A stretch of 64,000 bases of DNA from Actinophytocola sp044466355 (GTDB lineage: Bacteria; Actinomycetota; Actinomycetes; Mycobacteriales; Pseudonocardiaceae). Location: NCBI RefSeq assembly GCF_044466355.1, contig NZ_JBITMQ010000001.1:248001-312000 (forward strand), written 5' to 3'. Both the position numbers and the translations under genes were made by a program. Of this stretch, positions 1-8,124 are shown piece by piece (the first letter of the stretch is position 1; every line of letters starts with the position of its first letter). The notes under the pieces are model-generated. The model saw only the letters and a program-made list of their open reading frames with translations, made no database searches and was not told the DNA's origin.

Positions 1-996
1 CCGGTGGCCTCCCGGACCGGCTTCGGCCAGCAGGTGGCCCAGCGTGTAGGCGTCCTCGATGGCCTGGCCCGCGCCCTGACCCTGGTGTGGCAGCGGTGCG
101 TGTGCGGCGTCGCCCGCCAGGGCGACCCGGTCACTGCTCCACCGGCGCAGCCGCGGCAGTTCCTGCAACGCCCAGAAACGCATGTCGCCCTCGATGTTGC
201 GGATGAGCTCGAGCACGCTGTCCGCCCACCCGGCGGCGGAGAAGATCGCGAGGGCTTCGGCGCTGGTGGCGGGCACCCGGTTCGTCGACCGCGTCCATGC
301 GGGCAGGGTCTCGGGCACGAACACGGCCAGCAGGTTGATCAGCTGTCCGTCGTCCACGCCGTAGTAGACGGTGTGGGTCCGCGGACCGCACCAGACGTGC
401 AGCGACGTCGGGTTGGGCAGCTCGGGCGAGGCGTCCACCGGGATGACGCCGCGGAACCCGATCTCACCGGAACAGACCGGCGACACGTCCCCGGCGACGT
501 GACGGCGCACCACGGAGTGCACGCCGTCCACGCCGACGACGACCCTGGCCACGACGTCCGGCCGGTCGGCGAACCGCAGGCGTACCCCGTCGGGTTCCTC
601 GACGAGCCCGGTCACCTGGTGGCCCAGGTGGAGGTGCTCCTTCGGCACCTCGTCGGCGAGCATGCGCTGCAGGGTGCCCCGGTGCATGGTGACGTACGGC
701 GCGCCCATGCGATCCCGGTACCAGCTCCCGATCTCGTGCGACCGGATCAGGGCACCGTCGTGCCAGCGGCGGAACTCCAGGCGGGGTGGGATGTTGCCGG
801 CGTGCTCCAGTTCGACGCCGAGGTCCCGCAGCAGGCGGGCGCCGTTCGCCGCGATCGCGACGCCTGCCCCGATCTCGCGCAGTTCGGTCGTCTGCTCGAA
901 GACCGCCACCGGAACGGACCGGCGCAGCAGGCTGATCGCCAGGGTCAACCCGCCCAGCCCGCCCCCGACGATCGCGACGTCCACGTCATGGTGCAT
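1..996 (-). CDS. FAD-dependent monooxygenase (3' end outside window)
   Basis: The protein opens with MHHDVDVAIVGGGLGGLT, a Rossmann GxGxxG FAD-binding motif within the first 20 residues. Near the truncated end it carries the second FAD motif, a GDAAHAPLPHQGQGAGQAIE stretch typical of class A flavoprotein hydroxylases related to salicylate hydroxylase. About 332 codons are present and the C-terminus runs off position 1. The ATG at 996 is preceded by a run of G (GGGGGGTG) that can act as ribosome binding site. The family inserts one oxygen atom into an aromatic or polyketide-like substrate using NAD(P)H. The actual substrate cannot be read from the sequence. Family call is secure; function is general. 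Confidence 0.85.
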   Translation of the reverse strand, partial: MHHDVDVAIVGGGLGGLTLAISLLRRSVPVAVFEQTTELREIGAGVAIAANGARLLRDLGVELEHAGNIPPRLEFRRWHDGALIRSHEIGSWYRDRMGAPYVTMHRGTLQRMLADEVPKEHLHLGHQVTGLVEEPDGVRLRFADRPDVVARVVVGVDGVHSVVRRHVAGDVSPVCSGEIGFRGVIPVDASPELPNPTSLHVWCGPRTHTVYYGVDDGQLINLLAVFVPETLPAWTRSTNRVPATSAEALAIFSAAGWADSVLELIRNIEGDMRFWALQELPRLRRWSSDRVALAGDAAHAPLPHQGQGAGQAIEDAYTLGHLLAEAGPGGHR

Positions 997-1066
997 CGCA
1001 CACACCCCCCGGCGTCAGGCTACCCGGGCGGAGCGTGAGGCGCGGGGAAATGGCTTTCCCGCCGGT

Positions 1067-1759
1067 TCACGACCCGGGGTCGCGCTCCAGGCGGACGCAG
1101 CAGTGTCCGGGTTCGGGTGCGAGGCGGGCGGTGAGGCCGGTGGTCGCGAGACCGTCGAGGATGCCGTCGACAAGGCACAGGTTCATCCCGCACACGAGGT
1201 CGGTGTGCCGTTGGGCGAGGCTGTGGAAGGGGCAGTTGACGAGCACCACGGCGTCGTCGGCGTCGTCGGTGTCGTCGGCGGGCCGGGGTTCGAAGCCGAA
1301 GTCGCGCAACGTGTCCATGGCGTCGTCGGTGCGGGACGTCTGGCCGATCTCCTTGCCGAGCTCGTGGGCGCGCCTGCGGAGGACGGCGCTCGGGGGTTCC
1401 CCGGTGGTCTCCGCTTCGTGGAAGGAGTCGGCCATCAGGCGGGCGGCGAGTTCGTAGCGCCGTTCGGGCAGGGAGACGGTGATGTGGTCGGGGGAGCGGC
1501 GGTACAGCTTGGACGGCCGTCCCGCGCCGGGGCCGCTGCGTCCGGTGCGGCGTTGGTAGACGACCTCCAGCAGCCCCTCGGCCGCGAGCTTGTCGAGGTG
1601 GAACGCGACCGTGTTCCTCGGCGCCGACACCGCGTCGGCGGCCTCGTCCCTGCTCACGGGCGCGGCCTGGCGTGCCACGAACTCGTACAGCCGCCTGCGC
1701 GTCGGCTCGTCGAGCGCGGCGATGGCCGAGATGTGCGATGACCGGGTCTCGTCGACCAT
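1067..1759 (-). CDS. SufR-like winged-helix regulator with cysteine-rich C-terminus
   Basis: This 230-residue protein has an N-terminal ArsR/DeoR-like winged helix (about residues 15-85, with NTVAFHLDKLAAEGLLEV as recognition region). Its C-terminal domain holds cysteines in NCPFHSLA, LVCGMNLCLVDG and PGHCCVRL. The spacing recalls the Fe-S-binding C-terminus of SufR-type repressors, so an iron-sulfur or redox sensor is likely. It is divergent from a ferredoxin-reductase-type flavoprotein 77 bp away, its obvious target. A TAGGTT -10 element ends five bases before the ATG, so the transcript is probably leaderless. Fe-S binding is inferred from the cysteine pattern, not proven. Confidence 0.8.
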   Translation of the reverse strand: MVDETRSSHISAIAALDEPTRRRLYEFVARQAAPVSRDEAADAVSAPRNTVAFHLDKLAAEGLLEVVYQRRTGRSGPGAGRPSKLYRRSPDHITVSLPERRYELAARLMADSFHEAETTGEPPSAVLRRRAHELGKEIGQTSRTDDAMDTLRDFGFEPRPADDTDDADDAVVLVNCPFHSLAQRHTDLVCGMNLCLVDGILDGLATTGLTARLAPEPGHCCVRLERDPGS

Positions 1760-1760
1760 T

Positions 1761-1806
1761 CTAAAACCTACTTCTGTTGACTAAAACCGTCCGGCTCTTC
1801 TAAGGT
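1761..1806. promoter_or_regulatory. Divergent promoter with paired CTAAAACC repeats
   Basis: Toward the reductase there is TTGACT (1777-1782), an 18-bp spacer and TAAGGT (1801-1806). Toward the regulator, TAGGTT (1770-1765 on the minus strand) sits just before its ATG. The direct repeat CTAAAACC occurs at 1761-1768 and again at 1781-1788, exactly 20 bp or two helical turns apart. One copy overlaps each promoter, making it a plausible binding site for the divergent SufR-like regulator. Confidence 0.5.
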
Positions 1807-1836
1807 TAGCCGTAGTTGTCTATAGAGGGAGAAGGC

Positions 1837-3084
1837 ATGGACGGCAACGGATTCGTGATCGTCGGTGCCGGTCTCGCCGGCGCGAAGGCGGCACAGACGC
1901 TGCGGGAGGAAGGGTTCGACGGGCGGGTGGTACTCGTCGGCGACGAGGCCGAGCGCCCCTGCGAACGGCCACCCCTGTCGAAGGGTTACCTGCTCGGCGA
2001 CCAGGACCGTGCCGCGGTGTACGTGCACGACGAGGGCTGGTACGAGGAGAACTCGGTCGAACTGCTGTCCGGCCGGCCGGTCGTCGCGCTGGACAGGGCC
2101 GCGCACGAGGTCGAACTCGAGGGCGGTGAGCGGATCGGTTACCGCAAGCTGTTGCTGGCGACCGGCGCGTCGCCGCGCACGCTCCCGGTTCCCGGCGCCG
2201 ACCTGCCCGGCGTGCACCACCTGCGCCGTTTCCCCGACTCCGACCGGCTGCGTGCGGCGTTGCGCGGCGGGGGGCGGGTGGTGATCGCGGGTGCCGGATG
2301 GATCGGGTTGGAGATCGCCGCCGCCGCCCGCGGGTACGGGTGCCCGGTCACCGTGGTGGAGCCCGCGCCGACGCCGTTGCACGTCGCGCTGGGCCCGGAG
2401 ATGGGGACCTTCTTCGCCGACCTGCACCGCGAACGGGGTGTCGAGTTCCGGTTCGGCGCGGGCGTCGCGGCGATGCACGGCGACACGCGTGTGACGGCCC
2501 TGCGCACGACGGACGGCACGGAGATCTCCGCGGACGTCGTGGTCGTCGGGGTCGGCGCCCGGCCGAACACCGCGCTGGCCGAGGCCGCCGGTCTCGCCGT
2601 CGACGACCACAACGGTGGCATCGTCGTCGACGGGGGCCTGTGCACCGACGACCCGGACATCCACGCGGCCGGTGACGTCGCCGCCGTCCCGAACCCCCAC
2701 TACGGCAGGCGGTTGCGGGTCGAGCACTGGGCGGGCGCCATCAGCGGCGGGGAGATCGCCGCCAGGGCGATGCTCGGCCGGCCCGTCACCCACGACGAGC
2801 TGCCGTACTTCTTCTCCGACCAGTACGACGTCGGCATGGAGTTCACCGGGTGGTTCACCCCCGGCGGCTACGACCGCGTCGTCACCCGCGGCGACGTCGC
2901 GGGGCGCGCGTTCCACGCGTTCTGGCTCGGCGGCGACCGGGTGCTCGCCGGTATGCACGTCAACCTCTGGGACGACGGGATCGGCGCGATCCAGGAACTC
3001 GTCCGCGGTGGCCACCCGGTCGACCCCGACCGTCTCGCCGACCCGTCCGTTCCCCTGCCCGTCCACACGGCGTCGCGAACCTAG
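1837..3084 (+). CDS. FAD-dependent ferredoxin/rubredoxin reductase family oxidoreductase
   Basis: A 415-residue pyridine-nucleotide-disulfide oxidoreductase-like flavoprotein. It shows an N-terminal FAD motif GAGLAGAKAAQTLREEG, the RPCERPPLSKGYL signature of the ferredoxin reductase/BenD-like group, an NAD-binding motif GAGWIGLEIAAAARG near residue 150, and the second FAD motif DIHAAGDVAAVPN near residue 280. A C-terminal reductase domain follows. Such proteins pass electrons from NAD(P)H to a small ferredoxin serving cytochrome P450s or oxygenases; no ferredoxin or P450 gene is adjacent. I chose the ATG at 1837 because GGGAGAAGG lies directly upstream; an in-frame TTG at 1816 lacks such a site. 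Probably controlled by the divergent regulator. Confidence 0.88.
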   Translation: MDGNGFVIVGAGLAGAKAAQTLREEGFDGRVVLVGDEAERPCERPPLSKGYLLGDQDRAAVYVHDEGWYEENSVELLSGRPVVALDRAAHEVELEGGERIGYRKLLLATGASPRTLPVPGADLPGVHHLRRFPDSDRLRAALRGGGRVVIAGAGWIGLEIAAAARGYGCPVTVVEPAPTPLHVALGPEMGTFFADLHRERGVEFRFGAGVAAMHGDTRVTALRTTDGTEISADVVVVGVGARPNTALAEAAGLAVDDHNGGIVVDGGLCTDDPDIHAAGDVAAVPNPHYGRRLRVEHWAGAISGGEIAARAMLGRPVTHDELPYFFSDQYDVGMEFTGWFTPGGYDRVVTRGDVAGRAFHAFWLGGDRVLAGMHVNLWDDGIGAIQELVRGGHPVDPDRLADPSVPLPVHTASRT

Positions 3085-3095
3085 CGGAAGGGCTT

Positions 3096-3138
3096 GGACC
3101 GGCCGCTTATATCGCGATACGATATAAGCGGCCGGTCC
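3096..3138. promoter_or_regulatory. Large perfect palindrome upstream of DUF3040 gene
   Basis: Two perfect 19-bp arms (3096-3114 and 3120-3138) flank the 5-bp spacer CGATA. The core reads TATATCGCGATACGATATA and overlaps a TATAAG -10-like element. Nearly the same core lies at 4533-4549 before the second DUF3040 gene, in the same orientation relative to that gene. It is therefore best read as a shared operator, although the long GC-rich arms would also fold as an RNA hairpin and could terminate transcription of the preceding reductase gene. Confidence 0.7.
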
Positions 3139-3172
3139 GCATCCCCTGGACTCGGCGGCAGGGAGGGCGCAC

Positions 3173-3457
3173 GTGCTCAGTGAGCGGGAACAGCAGGTGC
3201 TGCGGGACATCCAGCGGCACCTGTGCGTGGACGACCCGGACTTCGAGCGTCCCTTCCGTGTCTTCGAGGACCCGGCGCCGTCGTCCCGGTACCGGTGGGC
3301 CTACACCACGCTCGTGGTGATCACGGCCGTGCTGGCAGTGGGCATGCTGCTGACCGGTGTGCTCGGCGGCGCAGTGGCGTTCGCCATCGCCGCGTGCACG
3401 CTCTGGTGGACTCGGCACCTCGAGTTCGCCTCGACCCGGCCAGAACGCGACGGCTGA
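3173..3457 (+). CDS. DUF3040 small membrane protein
   Basis: A 94-residue protein with the DUF3040 signature: N-terminal LSEREQQVLRDIQRHLCVDD (a short amphipathic segment ending in an acidic DDP), then two hydrophobic segments (about residues 42-60 and 63-80) and a charged tail. DUF3040 proteins are small actinobacterial membrane proteins without a known biochemical role. The GTG at 3173 has a strong GGGAGGG site six bases upstream. The palindrome at 3096-3138 lies just ahead of the gene. A second DUF3040 gene lies about 1 kb away on the other strand. Confidence 0.85.
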   Translation: MLSEREQQVLRDIQRHLCVDDPDFERPFRVFEDPAPSSRYRWAYTTLVVITAVLAVGMLLTGVLGGAVAFAIAACTLWWTRHLEFASTRPERDG

Positions 3458-3472
3458 CGTCGACCGGGGCGG

Positions 3473-4255
3473 CTACTTCGGCGCGGCCTGCCGGGGGACC
3501 GGCGGCGTCGCGTGCTCCAGGAACCGCAGCAGTTCGACGGGGAAGGGCAGCACGAGCGTCGAGTTCCGTTCGGCGGCCACCTCGACAACCGTTTGCAGCA
3601 ACCGCAACTGCAGCGCCGCCGGCTGCTCGGCCATGGTGCCCGCGGCCTCGGCCAGCATGCTCGACGCCTGCAGTTCACCGTCCGCCGTGATGACGCGGGC
3701 CCGCCGTTCACGCTCGGCCTCCGCCTGACGCGACATCGACCGCTTCATCGACTCGGGCAGCACGACGTCCTTGATCTCCACCCGGTCGATGTGCACACCC
3801 CAGTCGAGCGCCGGGTTGTCGATCATCAGTTCCAGGCCCTGGTTGAGCTTCTCCCGGTTGGACAGCAGGTCGTCCAGTTCGCTCTTGCCGATGATCGAGC
3901 GCAGCGACGCCTGCGCCACCTGTCCGATCGCCGAGTTGTAGTTCTCCACGTCCACCACGGCACGTACCGGATCGGAGACCTTGTAGAACACCACGGCGTC
4001 CACCCGTACGGTCACGTTGTCGCGGGTGATGCCGTCCTGGGCGGGCACCGGCATGGTGATGACCTGCATGTTGACCTTGCGCAACCGGTCGGCGCCCGGC
4101 ACCAGCACGGTCAGGCCCGGCCCCCGGACGGCGTCACGCACGCGCCCGAACCGGAAGACGACGCCGCGTTCGTACTGGGTGATGACGCGGATGGACGAGG
4201 CGAGCCCGGCCAGGCCGACGCCCGCGAACGCGAGGACCGTGTACAGGGTGGTCAC
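3473..4255 (-). CDS. SPFH/stomatin-like (slipin) membrane protein
   Basis: A 260-residue slipin. One N-terminal membrane segment (residues 4-25) is followed by the SPFH domain, with RVITQYERGVVFRFGRV, GPGLTVLVPGADRL and the conserved ITRDNVTVRVDAVVFYKV. A coiled helical region (AEAERERRARVITADGELQ) and the C-terminal VLPFPVELL segment complete the family pattern. Slipins form membrane-associated oligomers that organise lipids and often bind NfeD-type partners. No NfeD gene is present; instead the start overlaps the stop of an upstream DUF3040 gene by four bases, giving translational coupling with that small protein. Confidence 0.93.
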   Translation of the reverse strand: MTTLYTVLAFAGVGLAGLASSIRVITQYERGVVFRFGRVRDAVRGPGLTVLVPGADRLRKVNMQVITMPVPAQDGITRDNVTVRVDAVVFYKVSDPVRAVVDVENYNSAIGQVAQASLRSIIGKSELDDLLSNREKLNQGLELMIDNPALDWGVHIDRVEIKDVVLPESMKRSMSRQAEAERERRARVITADGELQASSMLAEAAGTMAEQPAALQLRLLQTVVEVAAERNSTLVLPFPVELLRFLEHATPPVPRQAAPK

Positions 4256-4503
4256 AGAGGTCGCCTCCTCGGCGCGGGCAGGGCGTGCAGGGCCGCGATC
4301 TGGCTGTCGGTCAGCGGTTGGGGATCCATGATCGTGAGCGCCGCGATCATCTCCGCCACGAGCCGGCTCAGGCGCGGCCGGCGACGGCGCGCGGGCCGCG
4401 CACGTGGTTTCGGGAAGTCGAAGAGCCGTACGAAGTCGGGGTCCTCGACGGACAGGTGTCGCTGCATCTCCTGCAGCGCTTGGCGTTCGGCATCACTGAG
4501 CAC
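4252..4503 (-). CDS. DUF3040-type small protein, coupled to slipin
   Basis: An 83-residue relative of the gene at 3173: it begins VLSDAERQALQEMQRHLSV and continues with the acidic EDPDF motif. It lacks the two clear membrane segments of the other copy and instead has an Arg-rich stretch (RARPARRRRPRLSR) followed by one moderately hydrophobic helix. The GTG at 4503 has GGAGG six bases upstream and aligns with the start of the sister protein; a TTG at 4530 would begin inside the leader. The stop overlaps the slipin ATG, so the two are one operon. The shared palindrome lies 30-46 bp upstream. Perhaps a cytosolic or peripheral adaptor of the slipin; this is inference. Confidence 0.75.
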   Translation of the reverse strand: MLSDAERQALQEMQRHLSVEDPDFVRLFDFPKPRARPARRRRPRLSRLVAEMIAALTIMDPQPLTDSQIAALHALPAPRRRPL

Positions 4504-4532
4504 GACACACCTCCGGTGTCTCCGCGACAAAA

Positions 4533-4549
4533 ATATCGTATCACGATAT
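4533..4549. promoter_or_regulatory. Second copy of the TATATCG-CGATA operator
   Basis: ATATCG (4533-4538), spacer TATCA, CGATAT (4544-4549) forms a perfect palindrome with a 5-bp centre. Read toward the DUF3040/slipin operon it is TATATCGTGATACGATAT, differing from the copy at 3096-3138 by one base in the core. It lies between the divergent DUF3040 operon and the MarR gene. TATAGT (4547-4552) toward the MarR gene overlaps it and could be a -10 element, so one bound regulator could control both directions. Confidence 0.65.
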
Positions 4550-4607
4550 AGTTCTGTTCGGGCGTGGCAGTGACCGCCGAGACGGGCGGGCGTGGTGCGA
4601 TGGGGTC

Positions 4608-5033
4608 ATGAGTAACGAGGAGCCCGAACCGGAGCCGCTGACCAAACAGGACTTCGAGGCGCTCGCGCGCTTCCGGTTCGGCATCCGGCGGTACCTGAGG
4701 TTCAGCGAGGAGACCGTGCGCCAACACGGTCTCACGCCCCAGCACTACCAGTTGCTGCTCGCGCTCAAAGGGTTCCCCGGGCGGGAATGGGCCGTGGTCT
4801 CGGAGCTGGCCGAACGACTCCAGCTGCGGCACCACAGCGTCGTCGAACTGATCAACCGCGCCCAGAAGCAGGACCTCGTGCGGCGAACGCCGCACCCTGG
4901 CGACGCGCGGTCGGTGCGTGTCGAGCTGACGGACAACGGCCAGCAGATCCTCGGCCGGCTCAGCGCCCTCCACCGCGACGAACTGCTCCGGCTGGGGTCC
5001 ACGCTGGCGCTGCCCACCTGGGACGAGGTCTGA
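4608..5033 (+). CDS. MarR-family transcriptional regulator
   Basis: A 141-residue winged-helix protein with the MarR layout: dimerisation helix (residues 15-45), LTPQHYQLLLALKGFPG, a helix-turn-helix (AVVSELAERLQLRHHSVVELINR), the wing LVRRTPHPGDARSVRVELT and a C-terminal dimer helix. The DxR wing residues are present. It is divergent from the DUF3040/slipin operon, and a palindrome sits between them. The protein is thus the leading candidate for binding both palindrome copies, though a distant regulator is possible. It converges on a membrane protein gene 60 bp downstream. Confidence 0.88.
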   Translation: MSNEEPEPEPLTKQDFEALARFRFGIRRYLRFSEETVRQHGLTPQHYQLLLALKGFPGREWAVVSELAERLQLRHHSVVELINRAQKQDLVRRTPHPGDARSVRVELTDNGQQILGRLSALHRDELLRLGSTLALPTWDEV

Positions 5034-5093
5034 CCCGGTTCACGCGTCGAGAAGACGGTGACCGTTCGCGGTCCGGGCGAACAACCGTCCTGG

Positions 5094-6899
5094 TCATCGC
5101 GCGGATCTCGTCAGCAGGATCCAGTCGTCGGTTCGCTCGACTTCGACGTAGTGCGCGTCGAGGTGGGAACCGTAGAGGTCGAGCATGGCCCGCACCGTTT
5201 CCTGACAGCAGCCCTGTCCCGGCGCCATGCGCGGAATCATCACCCACCGCGCGTTCTCGAAGACCCGCTCGGCGGCGGGATGGCTCTCGTCGTCGAAACT
5301 GATGTCGACGTCCCACCACAGCGGCACGCCGCGTGCGGGCGGGAGTGACAGCGCGAACGAGAACGGATTGGTCAACGCCACCGTCGTGACCGTGTCGGTG
5401 GGCCGGACATGACGGCGTAGCAAGGCAAAGCCGTCGTTGAGCATGTCGGGCACCTGGTTGGCCGTCCGGTAGGCCGTCTGCCACGTGCTGTGCGCGGGGA
5501 CGACGAAGTCCCTCAGATGCGGGGCGGCCAACCGACTGTCGCGGGGTGGGTCGGTCACCGTGGCGTGTTGTGCGGCGCTGTTGCCCAGCGACACGGCGTC
5601 TCTCGCCGCCACGGGACCGGCCGTGACGACGAGCAGTCCCGCGAGGCAGAGCAACGACAGGCGCGACAGGGAGGCGGTGCGCCCGGTGGACGTGGTCGGC
5701 GCGACGGAAACCACCCGCGCCGCCTTGTGCAGCAGCAGAGCGACGACCACGAGCGCGGGCATGTCGACGCCCTCGGCCGAGTTCCCCGCGGACACCAGGA
5801 CACTGGAGCCCAGGACATAGGCCGCCGCGATCGAGACGGGCACCAGCGCGCGCACGGGTTCGTGCTGCCGCCGGGCCTTGACGACGAGGACGGCGAGGAC
5901 CGCGACGGCGAACGTCGTCGCGGGCAGGCCGTGGATGATGCTGTTCGCCAGCATCGAAAGCCGCTGCTCGCCACCCTGTGCGCCCGCGCTGGCGGCGATG
6001 TCGCCGACGTAGCCGGTGACGTCGATCCCGAAGGCGAGCCAGAACGTGACCCCGACGGCGAGGAAACCCCCGACGGCCGCGACACCGAGGCCGAGACGTC
6101 TTGGCAACGTGCCGAGGCACAGACCGAGGACGACCGCGCCCACACCGACCACGAAATAGCTGATCTTGCAGTAGAACGACAGTCCCAGCAGTATCCCGAG
6201 CACCGCTCCCTGGCCGTGCGCACCGCGGGTGTCGGGACCGCGTGTCATGAGGACGAGTACCAGCAGCGTCGCGTAGAGCACCCAGCCGTAACGGTTGTAG
6301 AGCATCGCATAACTCGTCAGGTCCGGCGCGTAACCCAGCGGCCGCACGGCCACCACGGTCAGCCCGACGAAGACCGTGAACCCCAGCGCGTGCGGCGGGC
6401 GCATCCGCCGCCACGCCACGATCCACGCCAGAAGCGCCGCGACACCAAGGAAAACCAGGTTTCCGTACGTCACGGCCGCGAGGGACGGCACGTCCTGCAT
6501 GCCCATTCCCCACGAGACCAACCCGTAGACCAGCGGGCCGATGGGGTTGCCGAAGTCGGTGCCCGGTGCCTGTCCGAGGAACATCCGGTAGCCGCCGTCG
6601 AGGAGGATGAAATTGTCCCACGGCGCGGCCAACGGAGCCGGCCCAGACCACAGGGAGAAAGCTCCGAGGGCCAGAATGGACAATCCTGCTGCGAGGGACC
6701 ACCGAACCGGGTCGCAATTTACGTGACCAAGCTCACGTAAATTGCCGTCGGGATCGTCGTCCTGAGCGTGCTTCTCGCTCTCCAAAACAGACAATTCGCA
6801 CTGATCCTTCGACCGGCAGTTGTTGGACAGAACAAGTCCCAGTGGTCGGTGGTGATCGCGACCTGTCTGGCGTGGAGAGGGTCGCCCAAGTGGCGTCAC
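5094..6899 (-). CDS. Large polytopic membrane protein, possible glycosyltransferase (GT-C type)
   Basis: About 600 codons with roughly ten to twelve hydrophobic segments starting near SLAAGLSILALGAF, then a non-membrane C-terminal part rich in charged residues. The first extracytoplasmic loop has PWDNFILLDGGYRMFLGQ and TDFGNPIGPLVYGL, an arrangement like the acidic first loop of GT-C or ArnT-like lipid-linked sugar transferases. I could not identify a specific family. The start is unclear: the GTG at 6899 lacks a good ribosome site, with in-frame TTG codons at 6794, 6785 and 6683. A perfect inverted repeat at 6714-6745 lies within the 5' part if an upstream start is used. It converges with the MarR gene. 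Confidence 0.6.
   Translation of the reverse strand: MTPLGRPSPRQTGRDHHRPLGLVLSNNCRSKDQCELSVLESEKHAQDDDPDGNLRELGHVNCDPVRWSLAAGLSILALGAFSLWSGPAPLAAPWDNFILLDGGYRMFLGQAPGTDFGNPIGPLVYGLVSWGMGMQDVPSLAAVTYGNLVFLGVAALLAWIVAWRRMRPPHALGFTVFVGLTVVAVRPLGYAPDLTSYAMLYNRYGWVLYATLLVLVLMTRGPDTRGAHGQGAVLGILLGLSFYCKISYFVVGVGAVVLGLCLGTLPRRLGLGVAAVGGFLAVGVTFWLAFGIDVTGYVGDIAASAGAQGGEQRLSMLANSIIHGLPATTFAVAVLAVLVVKARRQHEPVRALVPVSIAAAYVLGSSVLVSAGNSAEGVDMPALVVVALLLHKAARVVSVAPTTSTGRTASLSRLSLLCLAGLLVVTAGPVAARDAVSLGNSAAQHATVTDPPRDSRLAAPHLRDFVVPAHSTWQTAYRTANQVPDMLNDGFALLRRHVRPTDTVTTVALTNPFSFALSLPPARGVPLWWDVDISFDDESHPAAERVFENARWVMIPRMAPGQGCCQETVRAMLDLYGSHLDAHYVEVERTDDWILLTRSAR
6714..6745. promoter_or_regulatory. Perfect 13-bp inverted repeat
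   Basis: GCAATTTACGTGA (6714-6726) and TCACGTAAATTGC (6733-6745) are perfect reverse complements around a 6-bp spacer. The AT-rich arms contrast with the surrounding GC-rich DNA, which suits a protein-binding operator. It lies at the beginning of the large membrane protein gene, inside the reading frame if translation starts at or upstream of 6785. Either the true start is the TTG at 6683, or the operator overlaps the coding region. Confidence 0.5.
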
Positions 6900-7026
6900 T
6901 CGTTACCACTTGCGTGTATCACCGATCGTCACGCCCGCATCGAAGTGAACCGACCGTCACGGCCAATCCGGATTTACCGCACGAAAGGGTGAATCGAGGA
7001 CGCCGGTGACCGATCTATGATCGATC

Positions 7027-8019
7027 GTGGCTGAGGAACCGTCGTCGTTGATCCCACAGGGACTCCAGGGTGGTGCACCAGTCCGGCTCAGCTCGCTGGA
7101 GCACGCACAGGCGTTCTACCAGGAACTGGTTCCATTTCGGATCGACCCGCTCGATCGGCAGCCCTTCGGGTGGGCTCTGCGTGCCACCGCTCTGGGGCAG
7201 ATCGCGCTCCTGCGATGTCGGCACGACGGCGCCGTACGGATGAGTGGCCCCGGCGATCCCGACCTGTTCGTGCTCACCCTGCCCACCCGCGGTGGCGGCG
7301 AAGCCGGACCTCTCGGTCGTCCGTTTCCGCTGGCGGCCGGGAGGTCCGCGGTCATCGTCGCGTCGACCGCGATCTCATCGCGGGTCGACGACGGGTTTGG
7401 TGCGATCCAGCTGATGATCCCGCGTGCTCGCCTCGCGCACGCACTGGCCGCGTTCCTGGGGACCGATCTTCCGACAACGCTCGACATCGCGCCCGAGATC
7501 GACATCGAGGCGGGCGGCGGCGCCGCGCTGGCGCGCCTGCTCTCGTTCGCCGCCGACGAGGCGGGACGGCCGGTCAGCGTGCTCGGCACACCCCTGGTGG
7601 CGTTCGATCTGGCCGAAGCCGTGCTGCGTCAGATCCTGTTCGGGCTCTCCCACAACCACGTCGCACGACTGCACGAGCTTTCCCGTCCGGCGGAGCCCCA
7701 CTACCTGCGACAGGCCGAGGAGTTCCTCGACGCCAACGTCGACCGGCCGGTGAGCAGCGTGGAGCTGGCGAAGCAGGTGGGGGTGGGCGTGCGCGCGCTC
7801 CAGCTCGCGTTCCGCCGCTACCGCAACTCGACACCGCAGCGCTTCGTGCGCGAACGCCGTTTCGAACTGGCTCGTCGCCGGCTGGTCGCGGGTGTCGGGC
7901 CGACCGTCACGGACGTGGCCCTGGCGTCGGGTTTCGAGCACCTCGGGCGCTTCAGCGTCGAGTACCGCGCGCGGTTCGGTGAGTCGCCGTCGGAGACGCT
8001 TCGCCGCCACACGCGCTGA
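7027..8019 (+). CDS. AraC-family transcriptional regulator
   Basis: A 330-residue regulator. The N-terminal two-thirds is an AraC_binding_2-like cupin domain (FVLTLPTRGGGEAG, LAAGRSAVIVAS). The C-terminal 100 residues hold two helix-turn-helix units: VSSVELAKQVGVGVRALQLA followed by RFVRERRFELARRRL, and VTDVALASGFEHLGRFSVEY with the conserved FGESPSETLRRH tail. This matches the domain order of AraC regulators that sense small aromatic or sugar ligands. The GTG start lies 127 bp from the divergent membrane-protein frame. The next gene, a candidate pore-former, starts 105 bp downstream on the same strand and may be a target. Confidence 0.9.
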   Translation: MAEEPSSLIPQGLQGGAPVRLSSLEHAQAFYQELVPFRIDPLDRQPFGWALRATALGQIALLRCRHDGAVRMSGPGDPDLFVLTLPTRGGGEAGPLGRPFPLAAGRSAVIVASTAISSRVDDGFGAIQLMIPRARLAHALAAFLGTDLPTTLDIAPEIDIEAGGGAALARLLSFAADEAGRPVSVLGTPLVAFDLAEAVLRQILFGLSHNHVARLHELSRPAEPHYLRQAEEFLDANVDRPVSSVELAKQVGVGVRALQLAFRRYRNSTPQRFVRERRFELARRRLVAGVGPTVTDVALASGFEHLGRFSVEYRARFGESPSETLRRHTR

Positions 8020-8124
8020 TCCCGTTGCGCGATCCGGACAACATGCCTGCGCAACACGGATAGCCCCGTGCGGTGCGTGGTCCGCATATTAGAGAGATCC
8101 GCATTTCGTGAAAGGGGATATCTC

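Noticed and set aside
1768..3210. A 480-codon open frame antisense to the ferredoxin reductase
   Set aside because: No domain or plausible start; it is an antisense shadow of the flavoprotein.
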